Shown: piece after piece, positions 38,163 to 47,191 of the stretch
How the letters are laid out: the number at the start of each line of letters is the position of its first letter
How positions within the stretch are numbered: position 1 is the stretch's first letter
Source: Botryococcus braunii
Lineage: Eukaryota; Chlorophyta; Trebouxiophyceae
DNA: 64,000 bases
Direction: 5' to 3'
Assembly: GCA_002005505.1 (NCBI GenBank)
Contig: MVGU01001123.1
Span: forward strand, 105,001-169,000
The notes under the pieces: generated by a model
Databases searched by the model: none
Seen by the model: the letters and a program-made list of their open reading frames with translations, nothing else
What the model was told of the DNA's origin: nothing
Program-made: the position numbers and the translations under genes

Positions 38163-38640
38163 TGTAACGGAATGCGAGGATTTCCGAGCATTTCAGGACA
38201 TTTGCGGGAGACGCCCTTTGGCGCCATACTGCACGCCCGTGGGAGCCACGTGGTTAGCCGCTCGAACGAGAGTAGCACCTTCCGTCGGTGATGGTTGCTT
38301 ACGCCATGCATAGTTGGCACTCCGTCATTGCGTGTGTTTGATGACAATAGTTGTCACCGTTAGCACGCCAACGAGTGGACGATCTAGGGCTCTCACGAAG
38401 GATAGAGAGACATAAGTCGTACATGGGCCGAGTTCGAATCATAGGCGTCCCCTGGCTAGGAACCCGCGTGCCGAGTAGATTAACACGAGAGGACAGAACT
38501 GGAGAAACCACAAGGGTAAGCTGTGTGGTGGGGTGGTTCTTGTAAACGCTTGCTTGCCCCAAGTGACGGACCTCGTGTCGCGCCTCGCTCCTTGCTCCCT
38601 TCCTGCCTTACTTCCTTATAAATTCCGCTGAGTTATTACA
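38163..38640 (+). repeat. 3' LTR of gypsy E
   Basis: 478 bp, preceded by the PPT AAGGGGGGGATAA and followed by the target duplication CAAAT. Confidence 0.93.
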
Positions 38641-38970
38641 CAAATAGTGCAGGGTCTCCCTGAAGCAGCTAAGGAGCCTGGCAGCTTGTCCACAGCTGTC
38701 GCACACCCACTCAACAAGCTGGCTGAACTCCTGCGTACTACTGCAGCAGCCCTGGGTTTTGATGAGACAGCTCCCCGCCAGCCCAGAGTCCTGGCCATTA
38801 CCCCAGGCACTAGTGGAGCCAGCAACCCGCCAGCAGCGAGTGCAGCCACCACTCAGCAGTCCTCTGGTCCACCTGATCCCAAGGGAGTATGCAAATACTG
38901 CAACAAAAAGGGCCACTACTGGAGAGACTGCAGAAAGAGGCGCAGGGACCAGGAGACCCAGAGGAGGTAG
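38641..38970 (+). pseudogene. gag of C, 3' part with zinc knuckle
   Basis: Continues the gag frame after gypsy E: VQGLPEAAKEPGS, a Pro/Ala-rich stretch, then CKYCNKKGHYWRDC (CCHC knuckle) and a basic tail RKRRRDQETQRR before a stop at 38970. The protease follows in another frame that overlaps from 38889. A single shift near 38950 would join them. Confidence 0.85.
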
Positions 38971-39899
38971 CAGCAGTCCAGCAACTGCAAGGCATGTGGC
39001 CTCAGGGCCAGCCTCCAGTGGGTGGCCCCCATCCTCCAGTAGCACAACTGGCCCATCACGGTGCAGAAGCCTTCCCTGCATGGTTTCAGCCTCCTGCTCC
39101 ACCTCCACCTCCTCCAGAAGGTATGCAGTACACAATATCCCACAATGTTCTGGACAGTACGATCAGTAAACCCTTACTGCACTCCTGGCTAGTAGACAGT
39201 GGGGCGTCAGTGCATCTAGTAAATGACGTGGCATTGCTGCATAATCCAATCATCCATGCCAAACCAATCCCCCTGCACTTGGCTGCCTCTGATGCCACTG
39301 GTTGTATTATTGCATCGGGATCAGTCTATATTTTGAGTCCTCAACGCATTCCCCTCTGGATTCACCATGTGCAGTGTGTTCCCTTAGCTACCACCAACAT
39401 CCTCTCAGTGTCTGCTGCCCTTAGGGACGGTGCAGTGTTCCAAACAGACAATGTGGGTGCCTTTTCGTATGTCAGTGGACCAAACCACTGGAGGGCCCAG
39501 GTCACTACAGAGATGGGACTTTACTACATTCACAGTGTAGTTGCAGTGAGAGGGACCAGCACGTTAAAGCATGCAGCTAGTGCAACCAAACAGTCAAAGT
39601 CCAGTCCTCTGTCACACAACTGTGCCAGACGTTGCTTATGGCACAGCAGAATGGGACACCCTGGAGACACGTGGATGCAGCGTCTAGCTAAGGAGAACCT
39701 GGTGTCTGGGATTGACACCTCTCTCTCTCCCTGTACTGACTGCCCAGTGCACTGTGAAGCTTGTATTGAAGGAAAGATTGCCAGACCCTCTTTTGGAACC
39801 AGCACCAGAACCCCTGGACCGAGTGCACATAGATACTGTGGGTCCCATTACACCTGCAACTATTACTGGGGAACGCTTGTGGGTCACTGTACTAGATGA
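38950..39899 (+). pseudogene. Protease and pre-integrase of C
   Basis: A Pro-rich spacer, then the protease WLVDSGASVHLVNDVALL (catalytic D-S-G near 39195), LHLAASDATGCIIASG, and the GAG-pre-integrase region with LWHSRMGHPGDTWMQRLA and CxxC pairs CTDC ... CEAC. The frame is lost near 39800, where the following frame carries the integrase core. Confidence 0.85.
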
Positions 39900-40415
39900 A
39901 GCCTCTCAGTGGAAAGCTCTTGTCCCAGTAAAGTCCAAAGACACCATCAGCGCAGCAGTCAGGGACTTACTCGTTTACTGGCAGACACAAAGGAAAAATA
40001 CTGTGAAGTGTATCAGATGTGACAGAGGAACTGAATTTATCAATGCTCGGTTGCAGCTTAGTCCCCAAGCTGCAGACCTCTGCTCCCTACACCCCACAGC
40101 AGAATGGAGTGGCAGAACGAGCCAACCGAACCATGAAGGAAAGAACCCGGACCGTCCTGGCCTTTGCTGCAGCCAGTCCCACCCTCTGGAAAGAAGCACT
40201 GGAGACAGCATGCACCCTGCTCAACATGGGCCCAAGTACAGGCAGGGACCTTACCCCCTTTGAGTTATTCTGGGAATATAAGCCTGATGTCTCACTTCTG
40301 CGCACATGGGGTTGCCTAGCATATGTGCATATCCCAGATGTACAGAGGCCAGTCTTTGCACCTAAAACTGTGCCGGGAATGCTCACCGGGTATTCAGCTT
40401 CCTCCAAAGCTTATC
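39800..40415 (+). pseudogene. Integrase of C (cut by copia A)
   Basis: One frame gives DRVHIDTVGPI and WVTVLDEAS (first core D region) up to CDRGTEF (second D). After a further shift near 40040 the next frame gives APYTPQQNGVAERANRTMKE (core E) and WKEALETACTLLN. The protein stops at SSKAY, where the 5' LTR of copia A begins. It resumes at 46301 with a tyrosine-rich stretch and SRDV-type motif. Confidence 0.88.
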
Positions 40416-41167
40416 TGTTACATTTTGTGACATATAGTGAGATTGCCTTCCTCTTGAACAGACATGAACTCTTGAAAGGAACTGATAAACATTGGCATGA
40501 ACAAAGGCATACATGAGACGATTATCACAGAGAAGTGTAATTGAGCACAAGGTCATGTTATGAATAGTGTCGTACGGTATTCGCACGTGGTTGCCAGATC
40601 AACGCGTGATCTTGCAACGCTGGTATTTGAAAGGCAAGCAGCGGAGTTGAATGTCACTTGCCTAGCACTATCAATGATTGATGCATGTGTGAAGACAGCA
40701 AGTGTTTTGCTTATGGCGTAAGGCCGTCACACGGACTGCCTAGCCAACTAAGACAACTGATCACTCGCTCTGCTCGTGCTTGCAAGTAAGGCCGATTGGC
40801 CTAGTTAGACATGTTAAGACATGCATGGACAAGTTACTTGCTTACTATAACTTAATTGTTGAACATCTGTATCTTCATCGGTTGTGGGTGTCATACCTAT
40901 GAGTGAAGATCAGGGAGACAAGTGTCGTGCAAGATATTTGTTAGCGTATGCAAGGATTTATGTTATGGAGGCTCAACTGCGTTAGCATAAGAAGACTCTA
41001 AATGTAAACACTTGCCTAGCACTATCAATGATTGATGCATGTGTGAAGACAGCAAGTGTTTTGCTTATGGCGTAAGGCCGTCACACGGACTGCCTAGCCA
41101 ACTATGACAACTGATCACTCGCTCTGCTCGTGCTTGCAGGTCTTCAGCCCATAACCTAAATGTAAGA
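40416..41167 (+). repeat. 5' LTR of copia A
   Basis: TGTTACATTT ... AAATGTAAGA. It contains a 131-bp direct repeat at 40655-40785 and 41009-41139. Copy 1 is followed by GTAAGG and copy 2 ends CTTGCAG/G. Confidence 0.95.
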
Positions 41168-41181
41168 GGTTATGGGCCCAC
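41168..41181 (+). promoter_or_regulatory. Primer-binding site of A, half tRNA-iMet
   Basis: GGTTATGGGCCCAC, zero bases after the LTR, a perfect 14-nt complement of the anticodon arm of plant initiator-Met tRNA. The upstream GCCCATAACC (41147-41156) is its perfect inverted repeat. Confidence 0.85.
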
Positions 41182-41198
41182 GCTCATCCGCATGAGTG

Positions 41199-42974
41199 AT
41201 GGTGATGCCGACGCCCGCGATCATCGACTATGAAGCAAGCACTGGCGCTATATCAGCTCCTTCCAACACGACTGGAGCAATGTTTATGCCAGCAGATGCA
41301 CAGCTCAGCATGACAGCTCATATGCAGAGCTCAGATGAGCTCAGATGCACAGCTCATGCAGTTTCCACCACCCTTTATGCCAGATGCCAGTCCCCTACCG
41401 CTCTGGCATGGCTCCTAGACAGTGGCGCATCCATCCACTTGGTGAACAATCCCCAATACTTGCACAATTCAGTTGTGTACCAGTCCCCCAGACCTCTCCA
41501 CCTGGCGACCAGTGATGCAGTGGGGGGGATTATTGCAAAGGGGTCAGTCTGCCTTCTTGATGCACGTGGGTCCCAGCTCTGGCTCCATGATGTACAGTGT
41601 GTACCATCTGCAACGACAAACCTCATTTCAGTGTCAGCAGCTATTAAAGATGGATGCCAGTTTCGCACTGACAGCAGAGGAGCACATGTGCAGATGATCG
41701 GTCCTGAAACTTGGGAGTGTGCAGTTGCCATGTCTAAGGGCCTTTACTACCTGCAGCGCGTTCAGTGCAGATCCCTGTCAGTGCCCAGAGCATCCTCCCT
41801 GCCAGACAGCGCAGAAGGACCGGTAAAGCTTCCTCACAATTGTCAGCAGAGAGACCTCTGGCACAGACGCTTGGGCCATCCAGGAGAGACAGCCATGTCC
41901 AGGATCACAAGAGAAGGATTGATCAAGGGTATCCCTGTGTCCCTTATACCCTGTGCAGACTGCTCCTCTGCCTGTGAGGCCTGCCTTCAGGGAAAGCTGC
42001 CTCGCCCACCATTTCCAATCAGCACAAGGCCTGCCAGTCGTGTCCTAGAACGCATACACCTGGACACAGTTGGAGAACTGCCTGTCAGAGCACTCACTGG
42101 AGAGAAGTACTGGGTCACAGTTCTGGATGAAGCGTCACACTGTGTTGCAGCTATTCCTGTGAAGTCCAAGGCAGAGATCCCCAGGAAGCTGAAGGACTTG
42201 CTCACATTCTGGCAGAAGCGACTGAACCTGCAGATCAAATCCATACGGTCTGACAGGGGCACAGAGTTTCTCAACCAGGAGTTCAGGTCATTTTGCATCG
42301 TCCAGGGTATTGAGGTGGAAACCTCTGCGCCTGGAACGCCCCAGCAGAACGGAGCAGCGGAGCGCATGAACCGCACACTCAAGGAGCGTGTCAGAACCCT
42401 ACTAGCAGCAGCGCAAGCCAAACAGTCGCTATGGAAGGAGGCCCTCCAAGCAGCAGTCCTCCTGTGCAACATTGTGCCTGCCAGCAACAGGAGCGTCACC
42501 CCATATGAGGCCTTCTTTGGCATCAAGCCACCAGCAGCTGTCCTTCGGATCTGGGGATGCAAGGCATTCGTCCTACTTCAGAAGCCACACATGACCGCAA
42601 CTGGACCAAGGTCACTGCCTGGGATGATGGTGGGATACGAGGTGGGATCCAAGGCCTATCGCATCCTCACCGCCCAAGGCATAAAGGTGTCCCGGGACGT
42701 GCGCTTCATCGAAGAGGAGCTTGGAGCGCCAGCAGTGGGCTACTTGGACCTTCGCACATGGGGGCGCCATCAAGCGCAGCCTCCACCAGGTCCTGCTGCA
42801 CAAGGCAATCAGTCCCCTGCCTCCAGAACTGCCCCAGCAGTGGAGGCGCCTACTGGACCAAGACCCATGGACCCTCTGCAAACAAGTCCCAGCACGTCTT
42901 GGAGCAGGACCATCACCCGGACCTTCTGGCGCAACCAAGCGGACCCCTGGATCACCTGCAACTGGCAACGATGA
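41199..42974 (+). CDS. Protease-integrase polyprotein of copia A
   Basis: It starts 31 nt after the LTR with MVMPTPAIIDYEAS, about 70 residues of unassigned sequence, then protease WLLDSGASIHLVNN, GAG-pre-integrase DLWHRRLGHPGETAM with CADC and CEAC, and integrase core HLDTVGEL, SDRGTEFLNQEF and PQQNGAAERMNRTLKE (D, D, E). It continues to the DVRFIEEE motif and loses frame near 42900. Protease matures the polyprotein and integrase inserts the cDNA. No capsid domain precedes it, unlike copia B. Catalytic residues look intact. Confidence 0.9.
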   Translation: MVMPTPAIIDYEASTGAISAPSNTTGAMFMPADAQLSMTAHMQSSDELRCTAHAVSTTLYARCQSPTALAWLLDSGASIHLVNNPQYLHNSVVYQSPRPLHLATSDAVGGIIAKGSVCLLDARGSQLWLHDVQCVPSATTNLISVSAAIKDGCQFRTDSRGAHVQMIGPETWECAVAMSKGLYYLQRVQCRSLSVPRASSLPDSAEGPVKLPHNCQQRDLWHRRLGHPGETAMSRITREGLIKGIPVSLIPCADCSSACEACLQGKLPRPPFPISTRPASRVLERIHLDTVGELPVRALTGEKYWVTVLDEASHCVAAIPVKSKAEIPRKLKDLLTFWQKRLNLQIKSIRSDRGTEFLNQEFRSFCIVQGIEVETSAPGTPQQNGAAERMNRTLKERVRTLLAAAQAKQSLWKEALQAAVLLCNIVPASNRSVTPYEAFFGIKPPAAVLRIWGCKAFVLLQKPHMTATGPRSLPGMMVGYEVGSKAYRILTAQGIKVSRDVRFIEEELGAPAVGYLDLRTWGRHQAQPPPGPAAQGNQSPASRTAPAVEAPTGPRPMDPLQTSPSTSWSRTITRTFWRNQADPWITCNWQR

Positions 42975-43467
42975 ACTGCAGCAACCACGAGAGCCCTGCA
43001 ACACACATCAACACTCAACGGGAGGACCAGAGACAAGGTCTCCTTCCCCTGTTCAGCCTGCAGGCTCACCAGGGACTGACACTGAAGCCGCTGTACATCC
43101 TGAGGGGCGCAGCTGGTCCTTCCTTGACAGATTGAGAGACTGTGCACGTGGTGGGGAAGGACAATTGGGTCAAGATGAGCGTCTGCAGGCGACCCAGCAA
43201 TTGCTCAGACCCCCTTCAGGGGCTCCTACAGCAGGGGAAGCCCAAAGGTCAGCTGTGCAAGCACAGCAAAGGCAAGAGAGAGCTGAGAGGCGAACTCTCG
43301 TGTGGGAGCTGAAATCCAGAGTACAGATGTCTCCCTCTGCATCTCCTTCTGAGAGAATTACTGAGTGCCTGAGTAGAGGGAGCGGGAGCCCTTCACAAGC
43401 CACAGGTCATGGCTCAGGAGGAGGGAAAGCTGTAGAGAGAGAGAGAGTCAGGAAGCAGGGGAAGTGA
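42900..43467 (+). pseudogene. Integrase-RT linker of copia A, shifted frame
   Basis: Pro/Gln/Ser-rich linker. The frame contains SWSFLDRLRDCARGGEG, the counterpart of SWSVLEHMQNLARGG in copia B, which shows that this is the true frame here. It ends TGA at 43467, and the RT part follows in the original frame. Confidence 0.75.
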
Positions 43468-45530
43468 ATTCCCAGCATGGGTGCCTTAAAAAAGGGGAAA
43501 TGGGGCCTTCAGCCATCCCTGAAAATAAGGTACAACAGGATGTACAGCATAAGGTACAACAGGATGTACATGCTGAGCATCCTGCCCCTCATTTACCCCA
43601 TCCCGAGAGTGAGTCAGTGGAAGTCAGTGAGACAATCCCCTTGGCAATTGAGAGCACATGTGAGAGAATGGAGACAGCACCAGGTGCTGGAGCACACATG
43701 GGCCCAGAGAGGGAGATGCCAGCATCTCAATTGTCACAAGATCACAGTGCTCGACTGTCAACTGCCAGGTGTGAGTCTGGCAAGGAGTGCAAGAGACACG
43801 TGCCTACTACAGAACACTCTGTGAGGATGTGTGGGGAGGAGGCTGAGAGAGATGGATTCACCGAAGAAAGATTTTATGTCTTTCAATGTGAAGACAGGCC
43901 ACCCAATGAAGGGGAACCTGGGGTGAAATTCAGCAAAATTTCAGTCCCCAGAAATTATCGTGAGGCTCGACAGTCAGACCAGTGGTCTTACTGGGAGCAA
44001 GCTATGAATGAGGAAAAGAACTCATTGGACGCTCACGACACCATGGAGTATGTAGAGCGCCCATGGGGCAAGAAGGTCATTCCAGTGCACTGGATCTATT
44101 CTGCCAAAGTTGATAATTTTGGCAATGTCCTTAGATTCAAAGCACGCCTGGTAGCCCAAGGATGTCGTCAAATTCCTGGAGTAGATGTTGATGAAGTATT
44201 TGCTCCCACTAGTAGCTTTGCTGCTAGACGTGTAATTCTGAGCGTGGCTGCCCAGAGGGATTATGAAATCCATCAAGTCGACATCAAGACGGCGTTCTTG
44301 AATGGAGACTTAGAAGAGGAGGTTTACGTAACACAGCCTCCTGGGTTTGAGAATGGTGATCCCCGCGTCGTTTGCAAGCTCAACAAAGCCCTTTATGGGT
44401 TGAAGCAATCCCCTCGTGCATGGCACAAGAAGCTGGATGCTGAGATGTGCGCACTGGGCTTTGTTGCTTGTAAAAGCGATGCTGGTGTATATGTGAGGAA
44501 GAGAGCAGGAGAGAAGCCCCTGTTTATTCTCGTGTATGTGGATGATCTACTCATCATATGTAAAGATCTCAGCCTAGTGGAGTGGTTCAAGGAGCTCCTA
44601 AAGAGCAAGTTCACCATCCATGATCTAGGTGAGGTCAAAGATTTTTTGGGTTGCCAAGTCCGTCGTAACCGACAGGATAGGCAAGTTTCTATCAGCTGCA
44701 TCCCAAAGATTGAGGCTCTGCTAGATAAGTTCGGTGTGAGCGATGGCGGAAGAGTAGTGGACACTCCCATGCAAAAGGGATTCGTTCCTACTCGGATGCC
44801 CTTCGTAGAGGATGAGCGTGATGGTTCGGGTGCTGGGGTCCCCTTAGATCCAGGTCATAGATATTGTGAGCTTATTGGGTCACTGCTGTATATAGCCAAT
44901 ACAACACGACCTGATATTGCACAAGCTGTCGGCGTTCTCTCTCGCTATAGGTGTAATCCCACCACTGCCCATTGGAATGCAGCAATGCGTGTGTTGCACT
45001 ACCTTAGGGATACGAAGGACAAAGTCCTTGTACTAGGTGGCAACTCCAGTGTAGTCTTGGAGGGTTATGTAGATGCCGATTTTGCAGGTGACCTAGATAG
45101 TAGATTTTCTACGTCTGGGTATGTATTTTATGTCTTTGGCGGTGCTGTGTCATGGACCAGCAAGAAGCAAAACTCTGTGGCTACCTCAACTGTTGAGGCA
45201 GAGTTCATGGCTTCCAGCCTTGCCATCAAGGAGGCCAACTGGCTGAGGTCCTTCTTGGAGGAGATTGGAGAGCCACCTTGGAATGTTAAGATTTTCATTG
45301 ACAACCAAGGGTGCATCAACAATCTTAGGAACCCTGTGAACTCTAAGTTCACAAAGCATATCGCAGTGGCATTCCACTACGCACGTGAGGCCATTAAGTT
45401 GTGCCAAGTTGATATCCAATATGTGGAATCAGCTAAGAACCGTGCAGATGTGATGACCAAGCCATTGGTTGGTCCCGTGTTCAGGAAACATGTCGATGCT
45501 CTAGGTCTACTCACTCTGTATCAAGAGTGA
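43464..45530 (+). CDS. RT-RNase H of copia A
   Basis: About 140 residues of acidic linker with two near-identical NKVQQDVQH-type steps, then RT: KISVPRNYREARQSDQW, VIPVHWIYSAKVD, FKARLVAQGC, IHQVDIKTAFLNGDLEE and VYVDDLLII (catalytic YVDD). RNase H follows with DADFAGDLDSRFSTSG, STVEAEFMA and DNQGCINN. It stops 13 nt before the 3' LTR. All catalytic acids are visible and there is no internal stop. The first codon of this frame is GTG, so it probably needs a frameshift or a downstream ATG. Confidence 0.92.
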   Translation: MNSQHGCLKKGEMGPSAIPENKVQQDVQHKVQQDVHAEHPAPHLPHPESESVEVSETIPLAIESTCERMETAPGAGAHMGPEREMPASQLSQDHSARLSTARCESGKECKRHVPTTEHSVRMCGEEAERDGFTEERFYVFQCEDRPPNEGEPGVKFSKISVPRNYREARQSDQWSYWEQAMNEEKNSLDAHDTMEYVERPWGKKVIPVHWIYSAKVDNFGNVLRFKARLVAQGCRQIPGVDVDEVFAPTSSFAARRVILSVAAQRDYEIHQVDIKTAFLNGDLEEEVYVTQPPGFENGDPRVVCKLNKALYGLKQSPRAWHKKLDAEMCALGFVACKSDAGVYVRKRAGEKPLFILVYVDDLLIICKDLSLVEWFKELLKSKFTIHDLGEVKDFLGCQVRRNRQDRQVSISCIPKIEALLDKFGVSDGGRVVDTPMQKGFVPTRMPFVEDERDGSGAGVPLDPGHRYCELIGSLLYIANTTRPDIAQAVGVLSRYRCNPTTAHWNAAMRVLHYLRDTKDKVLVLGGNSSVVLEGYVDADFAGDLDSRFSTSGYVFYVFGGAVSWTSKKQNSVATSTVEAEFMASSLAIKEANWLRSFLEEIGEPPWNVKIFIDNQGCINNLRNPVNSKFTKHIAVAFHYAREAIKLCQVDIQYVESAKNRADVMTKPLVGPVFRKHVDALGLLTLYQE

Positions 45531-45543
45531 AGACAAGGGGAAG

Positions 45544-46295
45544 TGTTACATTTTGTGACATATAGTGAGATTGCCTTCCTCTTGAACAGACATGAACTCT
45601 TGAAAGGAACTGATAAACATTGGCATGAACAAAGGCATACATGAGACGATTATCACAGAGAAGTGTAATTGAGCACAAGGTCATGTTATGAATAGTGTCG
45701 TACGGTATTCGCACGTGGTTGCCAGATCAACGCGTGATCTTGCAACGCTGGTATTTGAAAGGCAAGCAGCGGAGTTGAATGTCACTTGCCTAGCACTATC
45801 AATGATTGATGCATGTGTGAAGACAGCAAGTGTTTTGCTTATGGCGTAAGGCCGTCACACGGACTGCCTAGCCAACTAAGACAACTGATCACTCGCTCTG
45901 CTCGTGCTTGCAGGTAAGGCCGATTGGCCTAGTTAGACATGTTAAGACATGCATGGACAAGTTACTTGCTTACTATAACTTAATTGTTGAACATCTGTAT
46001 CTTCATCGGTTGTGGGTGTCATACCTATGAGTGAAGATCAGGGAGACAAGTGTCGTGCAAGATATTTGTTAGCGTATGCAAGGATTTATGTTATGGAGGC
46101 TCAACTGCGTTAGCATAAGAAGACTCTAAATGTAAACACTTGCCTAGCACTATCAATGATTGATGCATGTGTGAAGACAGCAAGTGTTTTGCTTATGGCG
46201 TAAGGCCGTCACACGGACTGCCTAGCCAACTATGACAACTGATCACTCGCTCTGCTCGTGCTTGCAGGTCTTCAGCCCATAACCTAAATGTAAGA
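45544..46295 (+). repeat. 3' LTR of copia A
   Basis: 752 bp, preceded by the PPT AGACAAGGGGAAG. The internal repeats lie at 45783-45913 and 46137-46267; here copy 1 is followed by a consensus donor CAG/GTAAGG. Confidence 0.95.
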
Positions 46296-46300
46296 TTATC

Positions 46301-46477
46301 GTATATACAAGGGTGGGGGTATATGGCGAGAGAGCAGAGATGTCATCTTTGTGGAGCACCTCAGAGGGGCCTCTCGTATCGGTCTCAGTGTGACTCCAGC
46401 TCAGTCTGAGGAATTTCTGTGTCCTGTTTCCCCTGAGACCAGCATCTCCCAACAGTACCCAGAGATAGTTCATGTAT
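46301..46477 (+). pseudogene. Integrase end of C between insertions A and B
   Basis: 177 bp of element C: YKGGGIWRESRDV, FVEHLRGASRIGLS, matching the same place in copia B (GVWKESRDVSFIEHLRGAE). It ends at CATGTAT, where the target duplication TGTAT of copia B begins. Confidence 0.85.
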
Positions 46478-47171
46478 TGTAAAAGGTTATGGGCAATCGG
46501 CTTTCCCTGTACAAAGCAGACAGGTCGTCAATAGACGAAGTTACTCCAGCTACAGTCCGTACGACTGTCTGCTGAGTGCCACACACAACTGTTGGACAAG
46601 ACTAGCATCTGGTAATGCCCAGCATCTTTCACAACCAGTTCCGTTACATCATTATCTTGTACACAAGCACCGATCAAGCAATCACTAGATAAGGCTCTAG
46701 ACGGCTACGTTCAAGTACATGCCTATACTCCCTGAAGTCACTGTCCCTTATCTGTTTGAGTGACTACAGGGTACACTAAGCTTGTTCACTCTCACAATAG
46801 CAACAATGATACAACACACACTGCCGCACCGTACCTGTACAAAGCAGACAGGTCGTCAATAGACGAAGTTACTCCAGCTACAGTCCGTACGACTGTCTGC
46901 TGAGTGCCACACACAACTGTTGGACAAGACTAGCATCTGGTAATGCCCAGCATCTTTCACAACCAGTTGGTATTCACTCCGGTGGGGCAGCCTTAAGAGT
47001 TCATCCGACAAACGTGTGATCTAGATAGGATTGTACCTTATGTTCGAAAACGTCCAGAATCTGCCGTGTCTCAAGGTACCTTATGTTCTCAATGGACCCA
47101 TATCCTAATAGTGCACACATGAAGATCACTTAAAGCACAAGGCATTCAATAATAATGTTCAGAACTCAACA
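46478..47171 (-). repeat. 3' LTR of copia B
   Basis: The internal 134-bp repeats are at 46835-46968 (copy 1) and 46507-46640 (copy 2). On the minus strand it follows the PPT GGCAAGGGGAAG. Confidence 0.95.
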
Positions 47172-47191
47172 CTTCCCCTTGCCTGCATGCT

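Larger units (their letters stand above)
29980..38640 (+). mobile_element. Ty3/gypsy chromovirus E, inserted in gag of C
   Basis: LTRs 29980-30457 and 38163-38640 (478 bp each), target duplication CAAAT (29975-29979, 38641-38645), PBS at 30460, PPT at 38151-38162. Internal order: gag, protease, RT, RNase H, integrase, chromodomain. Its protease is split by element F. By eye the LTRs differ at about five positions, so it is younger than C. Confidence 0.93.
40416..46295 (+). mobile_element. Copia element A, no gag, very young
   Basis: LTRs 40416-41167 and 45544-46295, each 752 bp, with one difference found by eye. Target duplication TTATC (40411-40415 and 46296-46300). The PBS is at 41168 and the PPT ends at 45543. 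The internal 4.4 kb starts with the protease; capsid and zinc knuckle are absent. Two frameshifts lie between integrase and RT. It inserted into the integrase end of element C. Confidence 0.95.

Noticed and set aside
41147..41181. tRNA-iMet-like sequence as a tRNA gene or fragment insertion
   Set aside because: Only the anticodon arm is present, at exactly the LTR edge of each copia element; no acceptor stem or T-arm. It is explained by the PBS and its inverted partner.
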